Below are positions 11,846 through 22,600 of a stretch of 64,000 nt of DNA, in pieces. The stretch spans positions 16,623,625 to 16,687,624 of the forward strand of contig OX392542.1 of the NCBI GenBank assembly GCA_947623455.1, given 5' to 3'. The stretch is from Mimachlamys varia. Taxonomy: Eukaryota; Mollusca; Bivalvia; Pectinida; Pectinidae. The notes beneath the pieces were generated by a model, which saw nothing but the letters and a program-made list of their open reading frames with translations, did not search any database and was not told the DNA's origin. A program made the translations under genes and the position numbers. The stretch's first letter is position 1, and each line of letters opens with the position of its first letter.

Positions 11846-12006
11846 ACACAGGGGCTAGGCACGGACCTATGTCATATAGCCCCTCCCACTACTATATATC
11901 TGTGACACAGATATATAGTAGTAGGAGGGGCTATATTCGAGAAAGGTAAAACAAATCTGACAATCATTTTATAATGATATAGGTCCGTGCCTAGCCCTTG
12001 TGTCCA
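11846..12006. mobile_element. Nested foldback element (two concentric inverted repeats)
   Basis: The outer arms are acacaggggctaggcacgga at 11847 and its reverse complement at 11986-12003 (tccgtgcctagccc). An inner, nearly loop-free palindrome of about 30-bp arms (tatagcccctccc...ctgtg / cacag...ggaggggctata) sits at about 11874-11933. A 50-bp unpaired segment separates the inner palindrome from the right outer arm. No ORF of interest. Consistent with a MITE that took in a second palindrome, or one that has lost part of an arm. Confidence 0.6.
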
Positions 12007-12019
12007 CGCACACACCCAA

Positions 12020-12200
12020 ATCACAAACACCAGGAGGCCGTTCTTAAATGAACCTAGTTGACTGTTAATAGGGCGTAAAAACAATCAACCAACCGACTCA
12101 ACGCACATCCATCCATATAGCATGCACTGGGAGCTTGAGGCCGTCCTTAAATAGCGCTGACTGTTACGTAAAAATAATCAAACCAAACTAAACTAATATT
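12020..12200 (+). mobile_element. Two SINE 3' tails in tandem
   Basis: Two copies of the tail of the SINE family at 5412-5660, now in plus orientation. Each reads gaggccgt(t/c)cttaaat, then gactgtta, then (g)cgtaaaaa(c/t)aatcaa, near 12032-12095 and 12138-12195. No tRNA-like head is present, so both are truncated. They adjoin the foldback element at 11846-12006. Confidence 0.55.
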
Positions 12201-12407
12201 AAATCAGTCTGTGATGTGAAAACAAGGTTAGGTTCATGTAATTACATCTTGTTTGAAACAAGCGTTTTCATTGGCTCAAAAAATTATGTTATCAGTCCAT
12301 AACGTAAAAAATGACGTCGCCGTTTATAACATCATTTTTGATTGGCTGATGCAGCAGCGTAATTATTTGTAAGAGAAAAGAGTCTATCAATGAAGTGGAT
12401 TTTCGCA

Positions 12408-12545
12408 GGGTATATATTAAATTATAAGGATTAACTTGAATCTATTTTTTATGTTATGGGGTTTATGATGAGAGTACACTCCGGTTTTTTGTGTTATACC
12501 TGAATAACATAAAAAAATGATTCAAGTTAATCCTTAATTAAGAAT
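12408..12545. mobile_element. MITE-like palindrome
   Basis: The arm at about 12415-12455 (aaggattaacttgaatc, then a T-rich block and atgtta) is matched in reverse complement at about 12506-12540 (taacataaaaaaatgattcaagttaatcctta). A loop of about 50 bp lies between. Flanks are AT-rich, so a target duplication cannot be defined. Non-coding. Confidence 0.55.
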
Positions 12546-13019
12546 TTGTAAAATCGATTATGTACATGTCTCCCAAGTATGCTTGATAAAATATGTGAAA
12601 CATATAATTGTAATCTGTACGACCACAATTTTTTATTCTTTAAAACTAGGATTTTACTTTTTAGTCATTCTCCACTGATCAGGAAATTAACGTGTTCCGA
12701 TAAAGAGGTAAAATATAAGTCTATGATTATGCTTCCTGTCTTCTCATCTTCTCATCTTCAGATTTCATACAGTATGCATCTACTAATGACGTAAGACTCT
12801 AAAAGACGGACAGGAATCAACATGGCGACCGCAAACATGTTTTGTTTTTTTTTGTGATGGGAGTCTATTTTGTATCCAGTTTAAAGTTATTATCATACTT
12901 TGTATTTACCTTAATCGGTAATGACGTTTGGAGGCGACTCTACATAGACACTCGTGGAAATCGATATCAATTCGCGATTTAGTTTTGTAATTATCTATGA
13001 TTATACCAAACCTAAGGAC

Positions 13020-13164
13020 TTGATCCGGGGTACGAGCATAATGAGAGAAATTACCTTACAGTTGCCATAGTAACGGTACCGGTATACATATAACTGGCAC
13101 ATGCGCATTCGTACTCTGACGTGAGAGTTTAATCTACTTTCATCAGACAACATGATGAATTTTG
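13020..13164 (+). promoter_or_regulatory. Promoter-like patch and candidate first coding exon
   Basis: This patch contains an NRF1-like atgcgcat (13102) and a half-CRE-like tgacgtga (about 13118). It ends in a short frame, ATG ATG AAT TTT G at 13152-13164, directly followed by the good donor gtaagt. The frame ends in phase 1, the phase required by the exon at 32146. If joined, it would give gene 1 an N-terminus of M-M-N-F and a 19-kb first intron. Phase agreement alone has a one-in-three chance, and no transcript evidence is available, so this is only a candidate. Confidence 0.2.
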
Positions 13165-14555
13165 GTAAGTAAACTATGTTTATATTTTAATATAATTTGG
13201 GCATTTATAATATCATCTTTGCTATTGAAAGTTTGCTTTTCATCAATTCGTATATTTCTAACATGGCAGCATGATGAATGAAAGGACCATTATTATTTTA
13301 GCATAATTCCTATTAGAGTTTCTACGAACGTAAGTATTTATGCTATTGGAACATTATGTCATGTAATTATGTTACAGTTGTGGGTTATATGAATGATATA
13401 TGCAAGATGTATGAACGATATGTGCAAGATGTATGAATTTTGATTTTTAGAAATTTTGATTTATAGATATATCCTGATCTTTCCATATATTTTCTTAAAT
13501 TTAGAAATATTTTTTTCCTTTTATAACCTGAGCGGAATACACACATATTAAATTTTATACCTGTATATATATCTTACTCTTTCAGAATTATTAACATAAT
13601 TATAAATAGAAGGGGTTAGAAATTTAGATAAGCATATCAAGACATAATGACTGGAATATAGACTGTACACTATTTCAGTTATCTATCAAAAGTCAAAATC
13701 ATTGGTTCCATAATTCTCCTTATGATAGTTTCACAGTGATTTTTTTCGCCTGTATGCTGTCTTTAATTATTAATTATTGTTAATCAGAAGCGATACCTTG
13801 AGTACATTTTTTAAATAGCATTATCAGTAACTCACACGCACAAAGATCAGAACTAACTTAATGGTATTATGTGTATATCATAATGGACGTGCCTGGCAAC
13901 AATATTCACGTGTTTGTGCCGACATAGAAAGGAACAATGTTTATTTTAATTAAGTAATATAAATATTACGATGTAAGATATTAGCTGTCTTCCATTTCGT
14001 TTTCAAACTTTGATGTTGATTAAATCAATATGTAAGGTATTTTTAGGATCTCATTAAAGCTGATTAAAACAAATCCGCAACAGTACCTTAACTGATCGGA
14101 TGAGATTATTTCCATTACGCACATCTATAGACCGGCGTTCAAGAAAATAGCAGACATTTTCTTCTAATGCTAGTTACGTCAGAAGAAAGAAAACTCGAAC
14201 GCTCCATACAGAATCATGATTTTCTAGGTTTTTTTTTTTTTTTAAATCAGACTGGTTATCCTTGCCATATGTGTTGTAAATAATTAACCCATTTTCGATA
14301 AAATAATGTGGTAAAGGTGACATTTCTGACATTCAAATAACATCTATATAAAGGATAAACAAGAACTATGAGTAAGCAGTCATCCGTGACCGAGACCAAC
14401 TGTTGAGACGGTTGAAACATATCAACTCGCGATCGTCAGTACTTTGATTACATTTGATACCTGCCTGCTGTACATGTAAAGACTCTTATATAAACATAAA
14501 CTTTAATTATTTTACAACAATTATGAAACAAGTTATCCACTTATATCAATCACTC
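13165..14555. other. AT-rich stretch without recognised gene
   Basis: No coding region, RNA gene or element boundary is recognised. A poly-T run lies near 14229-14243. If the candidate exon at 13152 is real, this is the start of a long intron; otherwise it is intergenic. Confidence 0.4.
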
Positions 14556-14735
14556 TTGTTGGCCCGGATGTTAACGCGCGAGGGGTCTTATTGTTGGAGG
14601 AAACCGGAATACCCGGAGAAAACCCACGAGGTCGGGCAGGTGACCCCATACCTTTTCACGTCCAGTCTGGGAATCGAACCTCGACCGCCTTGGTGAAAGG
14701 CAAGAGCACTATCCACTGCACCACCCGACCTGACC
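14556..14735 (-). mobile_element. tRNA-headed SINE, minus orientation (second family)
   Basis: On the minus strand the head has an A-box-like gtggtgcagtggatagtgct and a B-box-like gaggttcgattccc. The body reads ggtcacctgcccgacctcg then ccgggtattccggtttcctc, and ends in ggcccgggc-type sequence near 14560. A second copy with the same layout lies at 63105-63290, also in minus orientation. Not a functional tRNA. Confidence 0.7.
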
Positions 14736-14781
14736 GATATACATGTACGCCATCAGCTTCTAGCGCCTTTTAAAACAGGTC

Positions 14782-15672
14782 GTTAACGACACAGGGACCC
14801 GAGAATTCGTTACAGCTAGTTTTGGACCTAAAATAGGGTGTTTAGAGTAATTTTACACATTTGGGGGGTTAAAATCAATTTTCGATAAAAATGCCCCCTC
14901 AGTAGTCATAAAAGCTAAAGGGTGGAAAGCTTTCCAGATCGAAAAATCGACCCCACCTACCTTTCTTGCATCAAAACTCACATTTCTAATTGAGGGACGA
15001 AAAAACGCTTGGTACCGTTGGAAAGATGGATAATTTTTATTTTATAAAACTCCTAAATGCAAGTCAAATGTATCCTCCTTCCGCAGAAATAATCTCCATT
15101 TCCTCCAAAAACACGCAAAATTTTGTGTCTCAAAGTTCACGTCGGCTTGCAGGCCATTTGGTTACATATTCATGAGGTTGACGTCACCCCGCGTGCTGGT
15201 CTTTAGCTTTCATTGGATGCCTCAATTTAAAGGAAGACCCCCATCCAATGACAGCGTAAGGCCTCCGCGTGCAATGACGTCAACCTCATGAATATGTAAC
15301 CAAATGGCCTGCAAGCCGACGTGAACTTTGAGACACAAAATTTTGCGTGTTTTTGGAGGAAATGGAGATTATTTCTGCGGAAGGAGGATACATTTGACTT
15401 GCATTTAGGAGGTTTATAAAATTAAAATTATCCATCTTTCCAACGGTACCAAGCGTTTTTTCGTACCTCAACTAGAAATGTGATTTTTGATGCAAGAAAG
15501 ATAGGTGGGGTCGATTTTTCGATCTGGAAAGCTTTCCACCCTTTAGCTTTTATGACTACTGAGGGGGCATTTTTATCGAAAATTGATCTTAACCCCCGTA
15601 AAATTACTCTAAACACCCTATTTTAGGTCCAAAACTAGCTGTAACAAATTCCCAGGTCCCTGTGGTTAACGA
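14782..15672. mobile_element. Palindromic hAT-like non-autonomous element with 8-bp target duplication
   Basis: The element spans 14790-15664 and is flanked on both sides by the direct repeat gttaacga (14782-14789 and 15665-15672). Ends are CACAGGGACC... and ...GGTCCCTGTG. The two halves (about 14790-15225 and 15226-15664) are reverse complements of each other over about 435 bp with essentially no loop. An 8-bp duplication and a CAnnG-type start point to the hAT superfamily. No transposase is present, so it is a foldback MITE. The 61-residue frames at 14990 (+) and 15286 (-) are the same arm read from each side. A single half-element copy lies at 32319. Confidence 0.85.
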
Positions 15673-16779
15673 ATGTCGCTATGGTTTATCATATTCGTCT
15701 TCATTCTTTCCGTCCCTTTCGAGAGACAATAAAAAGAATGCACTGTATTTTGATTAGTCTGGTCCAAATTAGCATACATCGTAGTCCAACTAAAGCCGCG
15801 CTCCGATCTCATCAGCTGTAAAAGAAAATAGGGAATACCAAAGCGTCAACAAAACAATACTCCGACCTCAAACTCGATTAAACTGGGTGCGAAATACGAA
15901 AAAATGGAAGATCCACATGGAGACCATTGTAAAAGTACAAGAGAATAAGACTAGATGTTGCGGCATATTATCTATTATCCAGCCAATTGGTAATGGCGTG
16001 TTCCTCTTCATCCCCTCTATCCCCTAATTCAGCCTAATCGCATGTACAACGTATTGCCATTGCGGTGAAGCATAGCCTTGTTGTGGGTATTGGTGCCAGT
16101 CTCTATGAAGTCGTGACCTCTCTTATGAAACATGTTTTCGTCGAAAGGCGTGAACCATGATCTCTTTTGTCAGGTGTACGATTTAGAGCAGTGCGGTAGG
16201 AGGTCATTGGTTTGATTTTCGCTTTTATTTTGCCAAAGTCCCGGGGAAAGTAGTGGGGATGCATCGGATTAAATTATGTCATGAAGACGTCGAACTGTCC
16301 CATCGTGTTGTAAGATTAAAAACGATTAAAAAACCGCCAGATTGCAATGCTCTCGACATAAACAGAAGCCAAGTTTAAACCTCTAGTCTGGTAAAAGTTT
16401 CAGGGGCAGCCTAAATTTGAATCTATATCCGCTCTTGACGTCGATATCTGATGAGCTTATACGCCCGCCTATTGTTCGGGGAAGCGCATACTGGAAACTA
16501 AGTCCAGGCCCAGACAAATAGGTTGAAGGATTTTGAATCGCACGGCATACAAATTCGACAAAAATGACGACTGTGTTCTAGTACCAATTGGACATGTGAC
16601 TGATCGTTCTTCTTCATGTTCTTTATACGAACCCATGTATTCGCTTTTTAACATTACTTCACAGGGAGTACATTTCGTAATGTTCAAATGTGAAATAATT
16701 TTGAATGAGTAAAATGTAAATAAGTATTATAATGTTTAAATCTAGTTTCCTGGAACATATCGTAACAGATACTAAACAA
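15673..16779. other. Mostly unrecognised stretch, with one reversed retroelement 3' end
   Basis: Apart from the reversed retroelement 3' end at about 15830-15980 (separate entry), no gene is recognised. A minus frame at 16469-16687 (72 residues, ending SSMRFPEQ) has no recognised domain. A simple repeat or tRNA head is not seen. Confidence 0.35.
15830..15980 (-). mobile_element. 3' terminal fragment of the reverse-transcriptase element, reversed
   Basis: On the minus strand this reads cttattctcttgtactttta ... gtctccatgt ... tgttttgttgacgctttggt then attccc. That matches the 3' end of the RT element at about 19490-19615 in the opposite direction. A 40-bp piece of the same end also lies inside the element at 46373. 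Only the terminus is present, with no coding part. Confidence 0.6.
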
Positions 16780-17738
16780 GATTTAGCTTACTGTGCCCCA
16801 GTACCTATGCCATTGGGCCAACTCTTAATGAATTCTCTCCGAGAAAAGTGTGCATTGTTGTGCCATTCCTGAAGAACAAAGTCCATTGTTTCTGCTTTAG
16901 TTTAGAATTTTGAATTCCCACCTTTTGGCCCCAAGCATCGCTGAAGAGTCCTAAGAGCATGAAGCAGCTGTATGATGCAGTTTATTTTTTTTGGCATACT
17001 GTATCTATTACTAAATTTAAAAGGTGCAGCATAATATTATGTATGTGTTACGTCATATTTCCTGAAGAAATCCACTACAAACAAGGTCATTATTGTTGTC
17101 TTCTGTCATCCTGCTCTAAATAAATTCTCTGTAAACAATGTCTAGCTTGTGTCATGACACCCCTACCCAGTCCCTGCTTTGGACCAGCTCCTAAATTTAC
17201 TCCTCTGTAGACAAGTTCTAGCTTGTTGTGTCATCTGTCCCCGCCCAAGGCATTAGCCTTGAGCATGATCCTTAAAAGGGTGTTCTCCAAAAAAGATAGA
17301 GCTTGTTGTGCCCGCTCTCCCCTATCAAGGGCTTACCCGCACCTAAATGAATAATCTCCAAACAAGGTCACGCTGGCTGTGTCGTCTGTTCCCTACCAAG
17401 GACATCCCTTGGACCAGGTCCACAAATCAGTTATCTCCAAACAAGGTCACGCTGGCTGTGTCGTCTGTTCCCTACCAAGGACATCCCTTGGACCAGGTCT
17501 CCAAATCAGTAAACTCCAAACAAGGTCACGCTGGCTGTGTCGTCTGTTCCCTACCAAGGACATCCCTTGGACCAGGTCTCCAAATCAGTAAACTCCAAAC
17601 AAGGTCACGCTGGCTGTGTCGTCTGTTCCCTACCAAGGACATCCCTTGGACCAGGTCCACAAATCAGTAAACTCCAAACAAGGTCACGCTGGCTGTGTCG
17701 TCTGTTCCCTACCAAGGACATCCCTTGGACCAGGTCTC
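16780..17738 (+). repeat. Left edge of the satellite family, 77-79-bp units
   Basis: From about 16780 to 17355 there are several strongly diverged units with landmarks tagcttgttgtg(t/c)c, cccctaccc and ttctctcc. From 17356 five near-identical 79-bp units follow, starting at 17356, 17435, 17514, 17593 and 17672 (ctccaaacaaggtcacgctg ... ccttggaccaggtc). The block aaggtc-(a)c-ctg-tgtgtc-ctg-ccctacc-ttgg aligns with the 54-bp core unit of the array at 19626-29545, so both are one family. The array is broken at about 17738 by the RT element. Confidence 0.75.
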
Positions 17739-17739
17739 C

Positions 17740-19620
17740 TTCTAAGAATGACTCCTCCTTCAGCATGTTCATGTTCTTCATCTCAATATTGCTATGGTCC
17801 AGCTGGACACATAGTAACTGGTAATCTGAATATTATCCCAAATATAAAGCTTCGGGAGCTTTTCATGAAAGGTCCTAAGTATCAAGAGACTCCATCCATC
17901 AATTGGCATGTGACTTTCAAGATCCTTATGGACTCGGTGGAAGATTACGCCAGACAATGGACTAAACGTGAACATGCTGAATTGGATTCACTTTCAGAGT
18001 GGGTGAAGTCTATCAGGTCTTCTATTCAGAAAAGAATAAGCAATTTGCGTTACAAAATGAAAACTAAACACAAGTCGATAGTCCTTGACTCCGATGTTCG
18101 AGAAACACTCAACGATCTACAGGATAAGTATGTGGTTGTGTCTGCAGACAAAGCATCTAACAACTTGATCATTGCTTGCAAACGCTTATACTTTCATTGC
18201 ATGCAAAAAGAAATAGGCCTGCTTGATAACCTAGGTAACCCTGCTTACACATTTACCGGTTTTTCGAAAGATGAAATACTGTCGAACCATGCTTCTGTAT
18301 TACAATCTTTCCAAGTTTTGTTAATGAGCAAGACGCTGATCTACCTCGTCTATATTGGATACCGAAACTACACAAGGATCCTTATAAGCAACGTTTTATC
18401 GCTGGCTCTGCTAATTGCTCGACCAAGCCATTATCAAAACTTCTTACTACCATTCTTAGTACCATAAAATCAGGGCTTCAGTCTTATTGTGACACTGTAT
18501 GCTCCAGAAGTGGAATTAATGGGATGTGTATTTTGAAAAACTCGAAAGATCTTTTGATCAATCTTGAACACCCCCTCCTAAAATGTCTTTTTGGTCAAAA
18601 CATTTGATTTTTCCACCCTATACACTACCATACCTCATACGAAATTGAAGAAACCTTCGATCTCTTGTTCTGAGAGCTTTCTTTTCCAAGAAAGGCGGAC
18701 GACGATACAAATATATGGTGCTGAGCAATATTGGAGCATACTTTGTGAAAAACACGACAAAAGCTAAAAGGAAATATACTGAAGAAGATATAGTAAGGAT
18801 GATTGAATTTTTGTTGAGGTCGGAAGAAAGATTTTTCAGCAAACTGTTGGCATTACCATGGGAACAAACTGTGCCAAACTCTTAGCTGACTTGTTTTTGT
18901 TTTCATACGAGGCTTAATTTCTGGAGGAGCTAATCAGGACAGGTAACAAAACCCTGAACTTGAAATAAAGGACACAACACACTATTCTACATCAGCTGTT
19001 TACCTTGATCTCTACTGAAACTACGACTAACATGGACAGCTTACTATTAAGCTATACGATAAATGTGATGATTTCAATTTTCCGATCGTAAACTTTCCAT
19101 TTCTTGATAGTAACATCCCTGCTCTCCAACCTATGGTGTTTACATGTCGCAGTTGATTCGATATTCTAGGGCTTGCTCTCGATATCGGGATTTCGTGATT
19201 GATGTCGACTGCTGACAAAAAAACTAACAACAGAAGGATTCGAGAGATGTAGGTTGATCAGAACTAAGGGAAAGTTTTATGGTCGCCATCTTTGTCTCAT
19301 TGCGAAATATTCCGTATCTTTAAGTGATATGAAGATGGACGTTTTTGAGTATGCTTATTAGTATGTTTACTTGTTGTGATTGACAATGATACTCGGTTAT
19401 CATTTTGGGAACTTGATGTGACAATGATTTACATGGCGGGTGTCGTCGATGAAGCAGAAGACGCTTACTCTTCCGGAACACCTGATCTTATTCTCTTGTA
19501 CTTTTACAAGAGTCTCCATGTTAATCTTCCTTTGTTCATATTTTGCCCCTAGTTTTATCGATTTTGAGTTTGGATTATGATTTTGTTGACGCTTCGGTAT
19601 TCTCTTATTTATTTTAAGCT
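17740..19620 (+). pseudogene. Decayed Penelope-like/non-LTR retroelement inserted in the satellite
   Basis: An open stretch to 18467 carries the N-terminal region of the same RT family as at 10435-11000: LRELFMKGPKYQE, INWHVTFKILMDSVEDYA, LQDKYVVVSADKASNNLII, then a broken SNHASVLQSF. After that only pieces remain: ILKNSKDLLINL (about 18535), a Lys-rich stretch (18685-18790), FQQTVGITMGTNCAKLLADL (about 18833), and TKLYD/thumb-like remnants to about 19210. The YIDD motif region is deleted. A non-coding 3' end with gattttgttgacgcttcggt closes it at about 19610. Satellite units lie on both sides. Confidence 0.7.
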
Positions 19621-19625
19621 TTTGT

Positions 19626-22600
19626 CCACTGCCACGTACTCTTTACCCGTTCCTAAAAGCACGGTCTACCTGAGTGTGTCGACTGCCCCCTACCCTTGGC
19701 CCGTCCCTAAATGCACGGTCTATCTGATTGTGCCCACTGCCCCCTACCCTTGGCTCGTCCCTAAATGAACGGTCTACCTGATTGTGCCCACTGCCCCCTA
19801 CGCTTGGCTCGTCCCTAAATGCACGGTCTACTTGAGTGTGTACACTGCCCCTACCCTTGGCTCGTCCCTAAATGCACGATCTACCTGAGTGTGTCCACTG
19901 CCCCCTACCGTTGGCTCCTCCCTAAATACACGGTCTACCTTTGTGTGCTCATTGGCCCCTGACCTGGACCCGTCCCTAAATGCACGGTCTACCTGAGTGT
20001 GTCCACTGCCCCCTACCCTTGACCCGTCCCTAAATGCACGGTCTACCTGAGTGTGTCAACTGCCCCCTACCCTTCGCTCGACCCTAAATGCACGATCTAC
20101 CTGAGTGTGTCAACTGCCCCCTACCCTTCGCTCGACCCTAAATGCACGGTCTACCTGAGTGTGTCAACTGCCCCCTACTCTTTGCTCGTCCCTAAAAACA
20201 CGGTCTACCTGGTTGTGTCCACTGCCCCCTACCCTTAGCTCGTCCCTAAATACACGGTCTACCTGGTTGTGTCCACTGCCCCCTACCCTTGACCCGTCCC
20301 TAAATGCACGGTCTACCTGGGTGTGTCCACTGCCCCCTACCCTTGACCCGTCCCTAAATGCACGATCTACCTGATTGTGTTCACTGCCCCTACCCTTTGC
20401 TCGTCCCTAAATGCACGGTCTACCTCAGTGTGTCAACTGCCCCCTACCCTTTGCTCGTCCCTAAATACACGGTCTACCTAGTTGTGTCCACTGCCCCCTA
20501 CCCTTGGCTCGTCCCTAAATGCACGGTCTATCTTATTGTGCCCACTGCCCCCTACCCTTTGCTCGTCCCTAAATACACGGTCTACCTGGTTGTGTCCACT
20601 GCCCCCTACCCTTGGCTCGTCCCTAAGTGCATGGTCTATCTTATTGTGCCCACTGCCCCCTACACTTGGCTCGTCCCTAAATGCAAGGTCTACCTGATTG
20701 TGCCCACTGCCCCCTACCCTTGGCTCGTACCTAAATGCAAGGTCTACCTGAGTGTGTCCACTGCCCTTACCCGTAGTCCGTCCCTTAATGCACGGTCTAC
20801 TTGAGTGTGTACACTGCCCCCTACCCTGGACTCGTCCCTAAATGCACGGTCTACCTGGTTGTGTCAACTGCCCCCTACCCTTGGCTCGTCCCTAAATGCA
20901 CGGTCTACCTAGTTGTGTCCACTGCCCCCTACGCTTGGCTCGTCCCTAAATACACGGTCTACCTGAGTGTGTACACTGCCCCTACCCTTGGCTCGTCCCT
21001 AAATGCACGATCTACCTGAGTGTGTCCACTGCCCCCTACCTTTGACCCGTTCCTAAATGCACGGTCTACCTGAGTGTGTCAACTGCCCCCTACCCTTCGC
21101 TCGACCGTAAATGCACGATCTACCTGAGTGTGTCAACTGCCCCCTACCCTTCGCTCGACCCTAAATGCACGGTCTACCTGGGTGTGTCCACTGCCCCCTA
21201 CCCTTGACCCGTCCCTAAATGCACGATCTACCTGATTGTGTTCACTGCCCCCTACCCTTTGCTCCTCCCTAAATGCACGGTCTACCTCAGTGTGTCAACT
21301 GCCCCCTACCCTTTGCTCGTCCCTAAATACACGGTCTACCTAGTTGTGTCCACTGCCCCCTACCCTTGGCTCGTCCCTAAATGCAAGGTCTACCTGAGTG
21401 TGTCCACTGCCCTTACCCGTAGTCCGTCCCTTAATGCACGGTCTACTTGAGTGTGTACACTGCCCCCTACCTTTGACCCATTCCTAAATGCACGGTCTAC
21501 CTGAGTGTGTCAACTGCCCCCTACCCTTCGCTCGACCGTAAATGCACGATCTACCTGAGTGTGTCAACTGCCCCCTACCCTTCGCTCGACCCTAAATGCA
21601 CGGTCTACCTGAGTGTGTCAACTGCCCCCTACCCTTGACCCGACCCTAAATGCACGGTCTACCTGAGTGTGTACACTGCCCTCTACCCTTGACCCGTCCC
21701 TAAATGCAAGGTCTACCTGAGTGTGTCCACTGTCCCCTACCCTTGGCTCGTCCCTTAATGCACGGTCTACCTGGGTGTGTCAACTGCCCCCTACCCTTGG
21801 CTCGTCCCTAAATACACGGTCTACCTGAGTGTGTCCACTGCCCCCTACCCTTGACCCGTCCCTAAATGCACGGTCTACCTGGTTGTGTCCACTGTCCCCT
21901 ACCCTTGGCTCGTCCCTAAATGCACGGTCTACCTGGGTGTGTCCACTGCCCCCTACCCTTGGCTCGTCCCTAAATACACGGTCTACCTGAGTGTGTCAAC
22001 TGCCCCCTACCCTTGACCCGTCCCTAAATGCACGGTCTACCTGGGTGTGTCCACTGCCCCCTACCCTTGACCCGTCCCTAAATGCACGGTCTACCTGATT
22101 GTGTTCACTGCCCCCTACCCTTTGCTCGTCCCTAAATGCACGGTCTACCTCAGTGTGTCAACTGCCCCCTACCCATTGCTCGTCCCTAAATACACGGTCT
22201 ACCTGGTTGTGTCCACTGCCCCCTACCCTTTGCTCGTCCCTAAATACACGGTCTACCTGGTTGTGTCCACTGCCCCCTACCCTTGACCCGTCCCTAAATG
22301 CACGGTCTACCTGGGTGTGTCCACTGCCCCCTACCCTTGACCCGTCCCTAAATGCACGATCTACCTGATTGTGTTCACTGCCCCCTACCCTTTGCTCCTC
22401 CCTAAATGCACGGTCTACCTCAGTGTGTCAACTGCCCCCTACCCTTTGCTCGTCCCTAAATACACGGTCTACCTAGTTGTGTCCACTGCCCCCTACCCTT
22501 GGCTCGTCCCTAAATGCAAGGTCTACCTGAGTGTGTCCACTGCCCTTACCCGTAGTCCGTCCCTTAATGCACGGTCTACTTGAGTGTGTACACTGCCCCC

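Noticed and set aside
14990..15616. Small ORFs in the palindromic element as a conserved protein
   Set aside because: The same 61-residue frame appears on both strands only because the two arms are reverse complements; no domain or start context supports it.
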